64,000 nucleotides of DNA from Thauera sp. GDN1 (GTDB lineage Bacteria > Pseudomonadota > Gammaproteobacteria > Burkholderiales > Rhodocyclaceae), in the NCBI RefSeq assembly GCF_029223545.1, contig NZ_CP097870.1:3806386-3870385 (forward strand). The letters are read 5' to 3'. Numbering within the stretch: position 1 is the first letter of the stretch; every line of letters starts with the position of its first letter. Positions 6,799 to 15,625 of this stretch are shown here, one piece after another. Under the pieces are notes generated by a model that searched no databases, was not told the DNA's origin, and saw only the letters and a program-made list of their open reading frames with translations. Made by a program: the position numbers and the translations under genes.

Positions 6799-9006
6799 TC
6801 AGCCCACGCGTCCGTCGGCCTTCACCCGGCCGATGCGGACGACTTCCTGCACCCGGCGCACCGCGCGCATGACCCGCGCCAGATGCATGCGGTCATGCAC
6901 CTGCAGGGTGAAGCTGAGCGCGGTGTAGTCGCCCTGCTCGCTTTCCATACTGACGCTCTGGATGTTGCAGTCTTCCTCGGCGATCGCGCTCGCCACCCGC
7001 GCCAGCACCCCGCGCAAGTTGCGGCTGAGCACGCGGATGCCGACGTCGAACATGCGCTCGTCGACCACGTGCTCCCATTCCACGTCCACCCAGCGCCCAC
7101 GGTCGCCGCGCAGCTTGGCCACGTTGGGACAGTCGTGGGTATGCACCTCCAGCCCCTGGCCCTTGCGCAGCGTGCCGATGATCGGGTCGCCGGGGATCGG
7201 GTGGCAGCAACGCGCGAGCTGCACCGCCACGCCTTCCGAGCCGCGGATGGTGATCGCGCCCGCGGGCTTGGGCTTGACCACGTCGGGGCGGCCGGACTCC
7301 AGGTCCTGGGCCTCGGCCACGCGGCGGGCGACGATCACCGGCAGGCGCTTGCCCAGCCCGATGTCGGCGAACACGTCCTTCTTGTTGCGCACCCCGCGGT
7401 CGCGCAGGAAGCGGTCCCAGGCGAAGGTGGAGATCTGCCCCAGGGTGAGCCCGTGCGGGCGCAGGGCCTGGTTGAGCAGGCGCTCGCCGAGCGCGACCGA
7501 TTCGTCCTGCTGCGCGTTCTTGAGGAAATGGCGGATCTGCGAGCGCGCCTTGCCGGTGCGCGCGTAGGACAGCCAGGCCGGATTGGGGTTGGCGTGCGCG
7601 GCGGTGATGATCTCCACCTGGTCGCCGTTGCGCAGTTCGCTGCGCAGCGGCATCAGGTCGCCGTTGATGCGGCAGGCCACGCAGCGGTTGCCGACGTCGG
7701 TGTGCACCGCATAGGCGAAGTCCACCGGGGTCGAGCCCTTGGGCATGGAGAAGATCTTGCCCATCGGCGAGAACACATAGACCTCGCCGGGGAAGAGGTC
7801 GATCTTGACGTGCTCGAGGAACTCGGTGGCCTCGCCCGAGGTGGATTGCAGCTCGAGCAGCGACTGCAGCCAGGAGTGCGTCTTCTGCTGCAGCTCGGTC
7901 AGCGTCTTCTCGTCTTCCTTGTACAGCCAGTGCGAGGCCACCCCGGTCTCGGCGATGTGGTGCATCTCGCGGGTGCGGATCTGCACCTCGACCGGCATGC
8001 CGAAGGGCCCGATCAGCGTGGTGTGCAGGCTCTGGTAGCCGTTGGCCTTGGGGATCGCCAGGTAGTCCTTGAACTTGCCCGGCACCGGCTTGTACATCGA
8101 GTGCAGCGCGCCGAGCGCGAGGTAGCAGCTCGGCACGTCCTTGACGATGACGCGAAAGCCGTAGATGTCGAGCACCTGCGAGAAGGACAGGCGCTTCTCG
8201 ACCATCTTGCGGTAGATGCCGTAGAGGTGCTTCTCGCGGCCCTGCACCTCGGCGGCGATGCCCCACTGCGGCAGGCGCTCCTCGATGCTGGCGAGGATCT
8301 TGCCGACCACCTCGCGGCGGTTGCCGCGCGCCGAGCGGATCGCCTTCGACAACACCTCGAAGCGCAGCGGGTACTTGTTGCGGAAGGACAGCTCCTGCAG
8401 CTCGCGGAACAGGTCGTTGAGGCCGAGGCGGTTGGCGATCGGGGCGTAGATCTCCAGCGTCTCGTTGGCGATGCGGCGGCGCTTGGCCGGACGCATGTGG
8501 TCCAGCGTGCGCATGTTGTGCAGGCGGTCGGCGAGCTTGATCAGGATGACGCGCAGGTCGCTCGCCATCGCCAGCAGCATCTTGCGGAAGTTCTCCGCCT
8601 GCGCCTCTTCCTGCGAGCGGAACTCGATCTTGTCGAGCCTGGACAGGCCATCGACCAGCTCGGCCGATACCCTGCCGAAGCGCTCGGCGATCTCCGCCTT
8701 GGAGATGTGGGTGTCCTCCATCACGTCGTGGAGGAGCGCGGCGATCAGCGCCTGGGGGTCGAGATGCCAGTCGGCGACCAGCGAGCACACCGCCACCGGA
8801 TGGCTGACGTAGGGCTCGCCACTGACGCGGAACTGCCCGGCGTGGGCATCGGCGGAGAAATGGTAGGCCGCCTCGACGCGGCCCACGTCCTCGGGCTTGA
8901 GGTAGGTCTGGAGCTTGGCCTTGAGCTGCTGGAAGTCGAGCGACAGCACGCTCGACACCGGCGGGCGGAAAGGCTGGGGGGCTGGGCCCGCTTCTGCGGT
9001 GTTCAT
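6799..9006 (-). CDS. spoT: Bifunctional (p)ppGpp synthetase/hydrolase SpoT
   Basis: Controls the stringent-response alarmone. The 735 residues show, in order, the HD hydrolase domain with an intact HDVMEDTHI motif, the synthetase domain (KDYLAIPKANGYQSLHTTLI), a TGS domain (VYVFSPMGKIFSMPKGSTPVDF), and zinc-finger/ACT regions with CCHPIPGDPIIG and a C-terminal ACT domain. The intact HD motif marks it as hydrolase-competent, so SpoT/Rel rather than RelA. It lies just downstream of rpoZ and gmk on the same strand, the usual proteobacterial arrangement linking ppGpp to RNA polymerase omega and GTP supply. Confidence 0.95.
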   Translation of the reverse strand: MNTAEAGPAPQPFRPPVSSVLSLDFQQLKAKLQTYLKPEDVGRVEAAYHFSADAHAGQFRVSGEPYVSHPVAVCSLVADWHLDPQALIAALLHDVMEDTHISKAEIAERFGRVSAELVDGLSRLDKIEFRSQEEAQAENFRKMLLAMASDLRVILIKLADRLHNMRTLDHMRPAKRRRIANETLEIYAPIANRLGLNDLFRELQELSFRNKYPLRFEVLSKAIRSARGNRREVVGKILASIEERLPQWGIAAEVQGREKHLYGIYRKMVEKRLSFSQVLDIYGFRVIVKDVPSCYLALGALHSMYKPVPGKFKDYLAIPKANGYQSLHTTLIGPFGMPVEVQIRTREMHHIAETGVASHWLYKEDEKTLTELQQKTHSWLQSLLELQSTSGEATEFLEHVKIDLFPGEVYVFSPMGKIFSMPKGSTPVDFAYAVHTDVGNRCVACRINGDLMPLRSELRNGDQVEIITAAHANPNPAWLSYARTGKARSQIRHFLKNAQQDESVALGERLLNQALRPHGLTLGQISTFAWDRFLRDRGVRNKKDVFADIGLGKRLPVIVARRVAEAQDLESGRPDVVKPKPAGAITIRGSEGVAVQLARCCHPIPGDPIIGTLRKGQGLEVHTHDCPNVAKLRGDRGRWVDVEWEHVVDERMFDVGIRVLSRNLRGVLARVASAIAEEDCNIQSVSMESEQGDYTALSFTLQVHDRMHLARVMRAVRRVQEVVRIGRVKADGRVG

Positions 9007-9023
9007 GCAACCCCCGGGCGGGA

Positions 9024-9239
9024 TCAGGCCTGGCCGCGGTTCAGCATCTCGAGACCGACCTTGCCCGCCTCGATCTCGCGCAGCGCGATCACGGTGGGCT
9101 TGTCCCGGTCCAGCGGGTCGACGTCGATCTGTGCGGTGCCGCCGGCAGTGAGCTGGCGCGCGCGATAGGTGGCGGCCAGGGTGAGCTGGAAGCGGTTCGG
9201 AATCCTTTTCAGGCAGTCTTCGACGGTGATGCGGGCCAT
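9024..9239 (-). CDS. rpoZ: DNA-directed RNA polymerase subunit omega
   Basis: Smallest core RNA polymerase subunit, needed for assembly and part of a ppGpp-binding site with beta'. It has 71 residues beginning [19 protein letters not shown], the family hallmark, with the conserved A-x-x-Y-R-A-R-Q-L segment. It is two bases from gmk and 17 bases upstream of spoT, so the three are likely one transcript. Length is typical of betaproteobacteria. Confidence 0.95.
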   Translation of the reverse strand: MARITVEDCLKRIPNRFQLTLAATYRARQLTAGGTAQIDVDPLDRDKPTVIALREIEAGKVGLEMLNRGQA

Positions 9240-9241
9240 GT

Positions 9242-9856
9242 TCAATCCTGTTCGAGAAAGGCGAAATATTCGGGATGCCGCTGGTGCTGGTTGGCGCAAC
9301 GCAAACGCGCAGCCCGCACTACGGCGACCAGGTCGTCGAGCGCGGCATCGATTTCGTCGTTGATTATAACGTAGTCGAATTCGGCGACATGGCGCATTTC
9401 CCCGCGCGCGCCGAGCAGGCGGCGGCTGATGACCTCGTCGCTGTCGGTGTTGCGGCCGCGCAGGCGGGACTCGAGCGCCTCCATCGACGGCGGCAGGATG
9501 AACACGCCCACCGCACCCGGGAAGTGCTTGCGCACCTGCTGCGCGCCCTGCCAGTCGATCTCGAGCAGGGTATCGCGGCCGGCCTCGATCTGCGCCTTGA
9601 GCCAGACCCTGGAGGTGGCGTAGTAGTTGCCGTGCACCTCCGCCCACTCCAGGAACTCGCCGCGATCGCGCAGGCTGCGGAAGGTGGCCACGTCGACGAA
9701 GTGGTACTCGCGCCCGTCCTGCTCGCCGGGGCGCGGGGCGCGGGTGGTGTAGGAGATCGACAGCTGCACGCGGGGATCGCGCTGCAGCAGGCCGCGCACC
9801 AGGGTGGTCTTGCCGGCGCCCGAAGGCGCGGTGACGATGAAGAGGGTTCCGGGCAT
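9242..9856 (-). CDS. gmk: Guanylate kinase
   Basis: Phosphorylates GMP to GDP with ATP in guanine nucleotide synthesis. P-loop [10 protein letters not shown] near the N-terminus, GMP-binding [22 protein letters not shown], and the [12 protein letters not shown] core are all present. The 204-residue length is normal for the family. It sits two bases upstream of rpoZ and ahead of spoT. An intervening gap of 30 bases separates it from yicC on the same strand. Confidence 0.96.
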   Translation of the reverse strand: MPGTLFIVTAPSGAGKTTLVRGLLQRDPRVQLSISYTTRAPRPGEQDGREYHFVDVATFRSLRDRGEFLEWAEVHGNYYATSRVWLKAQIEAGRDTLLEIDWQGAQQVRKHFPGAVGVFILPPSMEALESRLRGRNTDSDEVISRRLLGARGEMRHVAEFDYVIINDEIDAALDDLVAVVRAARLRCANQHQRHPEYFAFLEQD

Positions 9857-9886
9857 CGGCCTGCTTTCCTTTGGGTTCTTGGTTCT

Positions 9887-10753
9887 CTATTCGAGGTTCT
9901 GCACCTGCTCGCGCATCTGCTCGATCAGCACCTTCATCTCCATGGCGATGCCGGTGATGTCGGTCGCGGGCGACTTGGAGGCGAGGGTGTTGGCCTCGCG
10001 GTTGAGTTCCTGCATCAGGAAGTCGAGCCGCTTGCCGGCCGCGCCGCCGGCCTTGAGGATGCGCTCGACCTCGTCGAGGTGGGTGACGAGCCGGGTCAGC
10101 TCCTCGTCCACGTCGATGCGCTGGGCGTAGAGCGCCACTTCCTGGCGGATGCGGTCCTCGTCCAGGCCGGCGACGGCGTCGCGCAGCTTGGCGGTCAGGC
10201 GCTCCTGGTATTCGATCACCACCGCGGGCATGCGCGGCGTCGCGGTGGCGACCAGCTCGCGCATGCGCGCGACGCGCTCGCGGATCATGTCGGCAAGCTT
10301 CTCGCCCTCGCGGCGGCGGGTCTCGACCAGGTCGTCGAGCGCGGCGTTGGCGAGCTCGACGATCGCCGGCAGCATCTCGTCGAAGCCGAGGCTGTCGTCG
10401 GCGAGCATGCCGGGCCAGCGCAGCAGCTCATTGACCGACAGCGGCGCGGCGTCGGCGAAACGGGCGCGCAGCGTGGCCTGGGCATCGGCGAGCTGGTCGA
10501 GCAGCGCGGCGTTCAGCGCCATGTTGCGCGGCGCGGCGTGGCCGGCCTGCAGATTCAGGCGGCACTCGACCTTGCCGCGCCCGAGGCGGGCCGAGATGCG
10601 CTCGCGGATCGCCGGCTCGGCCGCGCGCAGGTCGTCCACGATGCGGAAACCGAGGTCGAGATAGCGCGAATTCACGCTGCGCAGCTCGAGGTGGAGGCTG
10701 ACACTGCCCAGGTCTCGCGTCTGGACTGCGAAACCCGTCATGCTTTGAACCAT
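9887..10753 (-). CDS. yicC: YicC/YloC family endoribonuclease
   Basis: Member of the YicC family, RNases reported in E. coli and Bacillus to cleave RNA and affect small-RNA turnover. It opens MVQSMTGFA, the family signature, and ends with the conserved [24 protein letters not shown] segment and [26 protein letters not shown] C-terminus. I chose the ATG at 10753 because GGAG lies 7 bases upstream; an upstream in-frame start would add nine residues without a good site. Length 288 fits the family. It is first in the yicC-gmk-rpoZ-spoT run and diverges from the kinase gene. Confidence 0.92.
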   Translation of the reverse strand: MVQSMTGFAVQTRDLGSVSLHLELRSVNSRYLDLGFRIVDDLRAAEPAIRERISARLGRGKVECRLNLQAGHAAPRNMALNAALLDQLADAQATLRARFADAAPLSVNELLRWPGMLADDSLGFDEMLPAIVELANAALDDLVETRRREGEKLADMIRERVARMRELVATATPRMPAVVIEYQERLTAKLRDAVAGLDEDRIRQEVALYAQRIDVDEELTRLVTHLDEVERILKAGGAAGKRLDFLMQELNREANTLASKSPATDITGIAMEMKVLIEQMREQVQNLE

Positions 10754-10847
10754 ATAGGCGCTCCGGGAACCCTGTCCCATCGATTAGACTGCAGGGTCCG
10801 ATCAGGTCTGAAAAACCGCGAAAGCAGCGATTCTAGCGCTCCCGAAG

Positions 10848-11798
10848 ATGCCGTCTCAAGCCAACTGCGCCCTGCCACAGGGCTTTCAGCTCGACCAGTA
10901 CCGCATCGAGCGGCAGCTGTCGCTGGGCGGCTTCTCGATCGTCTACCTGGCCTACGACGCCCAGGACACCCCGGTCGCGATCAAGGAATACCTGCCCAAC
11001 GCGCTCGCGCTGCGCCGCGAGGGCCAGACCGAGCCGCAGGTGCCGGAAGAGCATAGCCTCGCCTTCCGCTACGGCATGAAGTGCTTCTTCGAGGAAGGAC
11101 GCGCGCTCGCCAAGCTGATGCACCCCAACGTGGTGCGCGTGCTCAACTTCTTCCGCGCCAACGGCACCGTGTACATGGTCATGCAGTTCGAGCGCGGGCG
11201 CACCCTGCACGAGCACATCCGCAAGCACCAGGGCGGGCTCGGCGAGATGCCGATCCGCGCGGTGTTCGCGCGCCTGCTCAACGGCCTGCGCGAGGTGCAT
11301 TCGCACCGGCTGCTGCACCTCGACATCAAGCCCTCGAACATCTACCTGCGCACCGACGGCACGCCGGTGCTGCTCGACTTCGGCGCCGCCCGCCACGCCA
11401 AGTCGCCCGAGGACCAGCCGGCACTGAAGCCGATGTACACCCCCGGCTACGCCGCGCCCGAGCAGTACGAGAAGCGCGAGCGGCTCGGTCCATGGACCGA
11501 CATCTACAGCGTCGGCGCCAGCCTCCATGCGAGCGTGACCGGCCGCGCCCCGCCGCGGGCGGACGAGCGCCTGAAGGCCGACACGCTGCAGCCGCTGGCG
11601 CGCACCCACGCCGGGCGCTACGACGCCCAGCTGCTGGAACTGATCGACTGGTGCCTGCAGCTCGACCCGCTCGACCGGCCGCAGAGCGTGTATGCGCTGC
11701 AGAAGGCCCTGATCCACCGCCATGCCGCGGCCGATCGGCCCGAGCACTGGTTCACCGACCTCGGCAGCCGCCTGAAGTCCTTCATCGGCCGCAGCTGA
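10848..11798 (+). CDS. Hanks-type serine/threonine protein kinase
   Basis: Soluble eukaryotic-like kinase of 316 residues with no membrane segment or sensor domain. Motifs seen: a glycine loop reduced to LSLGGFSIVY, VAIKEYLP with the ATP-anchoring Lys, an invariant Glu region FFEEGRALAKL, catalytic loop HLDIKPSNIYL (Arg of HRD replaced by Leu), metal-binding DFGAARH, and APEQY. Loss of the HRD Arg suggests it may not need activation-loop phosphorylation. It is followed 11 bases later by a PP2C phosphatase, forming a kinase/phosphatase pair. Substrates are unknown. The start has no strong ribosome-binding site. Confidence 0.92.
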   Translation: MPSQANCALPQGFQLDQYRIERQLSLGGFSIVYLAYDAQDTPVAIKEYLPNALALRREGQTEPQVPEEHSLAFRYGMKCFFEEGRALAKLMHPNVVRVLNFFRANGTVYMVMQFERGRTLHEHIRKHQGGLGEMPIRAVFARLLNGLREVHSHRLLHLDIKPSNIYLRTDGTPVLLDFGAARHAKSPEDQPALKPMYTPGYAAPEQYEKRERLGPWTDIYSVGASLHASVTGRAPPRADERLKADTLQPLARTHAGRYDAQLLELIDWCLQLDPLDRPQSVYALQKALIHRHAAADRPEHWFTDLGSRLKSFIGRS

Positions 11799-11809
11799 AA
11801 AGGCACGCC

Positions 11810-12733
11810 ATGCGTTTCACGATCTACCAGGAAAGCCGCGTCGGCTGCCGCAGCAACAACCAGGACCGCATCGCCCACTGCTATTCGCGCGAGGCCTTGC
11901 TGATGGTGGTCGCCGACGGCATGGGCGGTCACCAGCACGGCGAACTCGCCGCCCAGCTCGCCGTCCGCCACATCGCCCAGGCCTTCCGGAACGAGGCGCG
12001 GCCGCGGCTGGTCGATCCGGGGCTGTTCCTGTCGCGCACGCTGACCGGCGCGCACCATGCGATCCTCGACGACGCGCTCGACCGCATGCTGCCGGAAGCG
12101 CCGCGCACCACCATCGTCGCCTGCGTGGTGCAGGACGGCGCAGCGCACTGGGCGCATGCCGGCGATTCGCGCCTGTACCTGATGCGCGGCGGCTACATCG
12201 TCGCCCGCACCCGCGACCATTCGCGCGCGCAGTTGCTGGTGGACCAGGGCGTGCTGCAGCCCGACGAAGCCCTCCTGCACCCCGGCCGCAACCGGCTGTA
12301 CTCCTGCCTCGGCGGCAACCAGCCGCCGCAGGTCGAGCACTCGCCGCGCACGCCGCTGCGCGACGGCGACATCCTCGCGCTGTGCAGCGACGGCGCCTGG
12401 GGCCCGGCCAGCGACGAGAGCATGCTGATCCACCTCACCGCCATGCCCCTGAACCGCGGCGTGCCGGGCCTGCTCGACGAGTCCGAACGCCGCGCCGGCA
12501 CCACCGCCGACAACCTGTCGATGGTGGCCATGTGCTGGCACGACGAGGACAATACCGGTGCCGCGAGCGCGCAGGCGATCTCCACCCGCAGCATGGCGCT
12601 CGACGACTTCACCACCCGGCTCGACATGACGAGCATGGGTGCGGAAGCCGCCGTCGGCCTCGACGAGGACGAGATCGAGCGCGCCATCCGCGAGATCAAC
12701 GCCACCATCCGCAAATTCGACCAGAACCGATAG
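11810..12733 (+). CDS. PP2C-family serine/threonine phosphatase
   Basis: Mn/Mg-dependent phosphatase of 307 residues. Metal-binding motifs are present: NNQDR near the start, VADGMGGHQHGE, WAHAGDSRLYLMR, RDHSRAQLL and CSDGAWG. A C-terminal extension of about 60 residues follows the catalytic domain, rich in acidic residues and ending EIERAIREINATIRKFDQ, possibly helical. It most likely reverses the neighbouring kinase. The ATG at 11810 lies 11 bases after the kinase stop. The pair is inserted between yicC and rph, an arrangement seen in other betaproteobacteria. Confidence 0.92.
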   Translation: MRFTIYQESRVGCRSNNQDRIAHCYSREALLMVVADGMGGHQHGELAAQLAVRHIAQAFRNEARPRLVDPGLFLSRTLTGAHHAILDDALDRMLPEAPRTTIVACVVQDGAAHWAHAGDSRLYLMRGGYIVARTRDHSRAQLLVDQGVLQPDEALLHPGRNRLYSCLGGNQPPQVEHSPRTPLRDGDILALCSDGAWGPASDESMLIHLTAMPLNRGVPGLLDESERRAGTTADNLSMVAMCWHDEDNTGAASAQAISTRSMALDDFTTRLDMTSMGAEAAVGLDEDEIERAIREINATIRKFDQNR

Positions 12734-12742
12734 GACACCCCG

Positions 12743-13474
<732 letters not shown>

Positions 13475-13511
13475 CTTCGGCCGACGCCCCTGCTTTCGCT
13501 CCCCGGCCCCC

Positions 13512-13534
13512 GTGGGAGCGGCGGCAGCCGCGAC
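13512..13534 (+). repeat. REP-like palindromic element, copy 1
   Basis: A 23-base element beginning GTGGGAGCGGCGG and ending CAGCCGCGAC folds as stem GCGGC / loop GGCA / stem GCCGC behind a GTGG head. It resembles the REP sequences mobilised by RAYT transposases in many gammaproteobacteria and betaproteobacteria. It lies in the 106-base gap between rph and rdgB. A copy with one mismatch lies at 33270-33292. Confidence 0.6.
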
Positions 13535-13580
13535 ACCCACGCACCGAACGCAGCGCCACCGCCCCCAGGAGCCCCGAATC

Positions 13581-14186
13581 ATGAGCAAACGACTCGTCCT
13601 CGCCAGCAACAACGCCAAGAAGGCCGCCGAGATGCAGGCCCTGCTCGCCCCGCTCGGCATCGAGGTCATCCCGCAATCGGTGTTCGGCGTGAGTGAAGCC
13701 GAGGAACCGCACCCGAGCTTCGTCGAGAACGCGCTCGCCAAGGCCCGCCACGCCTCCGCCGCCACCGGCCTGCCCGCGGTCGCCGACGACTCCGGCCTGT
13801 GCGTGGAAGCGCTCGACGGCGCCCCAGGCGTGATCTCCGCCCGCTTCGCCGGCGAACCGAAGTCCGACGCGCGCAACAACGCGCTGCTGCTGGAGAAGCT
13901 CGCCCACCTCGGCGAACCGGCGAAGCGCCGCGCGTATTTCTACTCCGCCGTGGTGCTGGTGCGCCACGCCGACGACCCGCGCCCGCTGATCGCCGACGGC
14001 GAATGGCACGGCGAAATCCTCACCGCCGCGCGCGGCGAGGGCGGCTTCGGCTACGACCCGCTGTTCTGGGTCCCCGAGCTGGAGCAGACCGCGGCCGAAC
14101 TCGACGCCACGCTCAAGAACACCCTCAGCCACCGCGGCGCCGCGATGCGCCACCTGCTCGCCCGCCTCGCCTCGCATCCGCTGTAA
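13581..14186 (+). CDS. rdgB: XTP/dITP diphosphatase (RdgB/HAM1 family)
   Basis: Removes non-canonical purine triphosphates (ITP, dITP, XTP) from the nucleotide pool. Family motifs: LVLASNNAKKAAEM at the N-terminus (SNN.KK), VADDSGLCVEALDGAPGV, and GGFGYDPLFWVP. The ATG at 13581 has AGGAG at 13567-13571; 201 residues is normal length. It sits between rph and hemW on the same strand, an order common in proteobacteria. Confidence 0.95.
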   Translation: MSKRLVLASNNAKKAAEMQALLAPLGIEVIPQSVFGVSEAEEPHPSFVENALAKARHASAATGLPAVADDSGLCVEALDGAPGVISARFAGEPKSDARNNALLLEKLAHLGEPAKRRAYFYSAVVLVRHADDPRPLIADGEWHGEILTAARGEGGFGYDPLFWVPELEQTAAELDATLKNTLSHRGAAMRHLLARLASHPL

Positions 14187-14215
14187 GCCACAGCGCACCG
14201 GAACCACCACCCGCC

Positions 14216-15439
14216 GTGACCACCCGCCGCATCATCCCGCTGACCCCCGCCACGATCCCTGCGCGCGCCCTGCCGCTGCCCGAACGTCCGCAGCTCGAAA
14301 CCCCGCCGCCGCTGTCCCTGTACGTGCATTTCCCGTGGTGCGTGAAGAAGTGCCCCTACTGCGACTTCAACTCCCACGCCCCGCGCGAGGGCGGCATCCC
14401 CGAGCAGGCCTGGGTGGACGCGGTGCTCGCCGACCTCCAGCACGCCCTGCCCCAGGTCTGGGGCCGGCGGGTGCACAGCGTCTTCATCGGCGGTGGCACG
14501 CCCAGCCTGATGTCGGCGGCCACGCTCGATGCGCTCCTCACCGGCATCCGCATGCTGCTGCCGCTCGACCCGCTCGCCGAGGTCACGCTCGAGGCCAACC
14601 CGGGCACGGTGGAGGCCGGGCGCTTCCGCGACTACCGCGCCGCCGGCGTCAATCGCCTGTCGCTCGGCATCCAGAGCTTCGACGACGTCATGCTGGCGAA
14701 GATCGGTCGCATCCACGGCGGCGACGAGGCCCGGCGCGCGATCGACGCCGCACGCACGCACTTCGAGCGCGTGAACCTCGACCTGATGTACGCGCTGCCC
14801 GGCCAGACCCTGGACATGGCGCTCGCCGACCTGGAGACGGCCATCGGCTTCGGCGTGCAGCACCTGTCCTGCTACCACCTCACGCTCGAGCCCAACACCC
14901 CCTTCGCGCACGACCCGCCGCCGCTGCCCGACGACGACAGCGCCGCCGACATGCAGGACGCGATCGAGGCCCGCCTGGCCGCGGCCGGCTTCGCGCACTA
15001 CGAGACCTCCGCCTTCGCCCGCCCGCACGAGCAGAGCCGCCATAACCTCAACTACTGGACCTTCGGCGACTACCTCGGCATCGGCCCCGGCGCCCACGGC
15101 AAGCTCTCCAGCCACGAGGGCATCCGCCGCGAGATGCGCCACAAGCATCCGACGCGTTATCTGGAAGGCGCGGCGCGCGGCGACTTCATCCAGGAAGCGC
15201 GCGAGGTGTCGGTGGCGGAACTGCCCTTCGAGTTCATGATGAACGCGCTGCGCCTGACCGAAGGCGTGCCGGCGAAGCTGTTCGCCGCGCGCACCGGGGT
15301 GCCGATCGAGTCCATCACCGACGAGCTGGCGCAGGCGCGCGAGCGCGGGCTGCTCGATACGGCGGACGGCCAGCTGCGGCCGACCGCGCAGGGTCGTCGC
15401 TTCCTGAACGAGTTGCTGCAGGTGTTTCTGCGCGATTGA
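14216..15439 (+). CDS. hemW: Radical SAM haem chaperone HemW (oxygen-independent coproporphyrinogen oxidase-like)
   Basis: Radical-SAM protein related to HemN; HemW members bind haem and are thought to insert it into target enzymes. The radical-SAM motif reads FPWCVKKCPYCDFN (CX3CX2C), as in HemW rather than HemN. GGGTPSL and the ANPGTVE core follow, and a C-terminal HemN_C region contains FEFMMNALRL. The start is taken as GTG 14216 (407 residues), 29 bases after rdgB; no strong ribosome-binding site is visible, so the start is uncertain. A haem chaperone suits a denitrifier rich in cytochromes. Confidence 0.9.
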   Translation: MTTRRIIPLTPATIPARALPLPERPQLETPPPLSLYVHFPWCVKKCPYCDFNSHAPREGGIPEQAWVDAVLADLQHALPQVWGRRVHSVFIGGGTPSLMSAATLDALLTGIRMLLPLDPLAEVTLEANPGTVEAGRFRDYRAAGVNRLSLGIQSFDDVMLAKIGRIHGGDEARRAIDAARTHFERVNLDLMYALPGQTLDMALADLETAIGFGVQHLSCYHLTLEPNTPFAHDPPPLPDDDSAADMQDAIEARLAAAGFAHYETSAFARPHEQSRHNLNYWTFGDYLGIGPGAHGKLSSHEGIRREMRHKHPTRYLEGAARGDFIQEAREVSVAELPFEFMMNALRLTEGVPAKLFAARTGVPIESITDELAQARERGLLDTADGQLRPTAQGRRFLNELLQVFLRD

Positions 15440-15481
15440 GCCGCCCGGGCGGGTGGAAAGCGGGGAACAGGGCGGCGCCAG

Positions 15482-15625
15482 TGCCGGCACCTGATTCATG
15501 ACCAACAGGACTATCGTGCGCACCTCGACTACCTGCATTTCGATCCGGCCAAGCGCGGGCCCGTCGGGCGAGCCGCAGACCGGGCTCGTTCGACGTTCCC
15601 CGCCTGCGTGGCGCGCCCTGCGCCG
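15482..15625 (+). pseudogene. RAYT (REP-associated tyrosine transposase) C-terminal remnant
   Basis: In the frame whose codons begin at 15482, the translation reads RHLIHDQQDYRAHLDYLHF and then DPAKRGPVGRAADRARSTFP. This matches the conserved C-terminal core of Y1-transposases of the RAYT group (consensus like RDxxDYxxHxDYIHxNPVKHGLV, then SSF). No catalytic HUH-type region or start lies upstream; hemW ends at 15439. So this is a fragment of about 45 residues. It overlaps, in another frame, the N-terminal coding region of the PhoD-like gene. Confidence 0.7.

Noticed and set aside
6745..9168. An 807-codon plus-strand frame opposite spoT.
   Set aside because: Complementary-strand shadow of spoT with no motif; such frames are common at this GC content.
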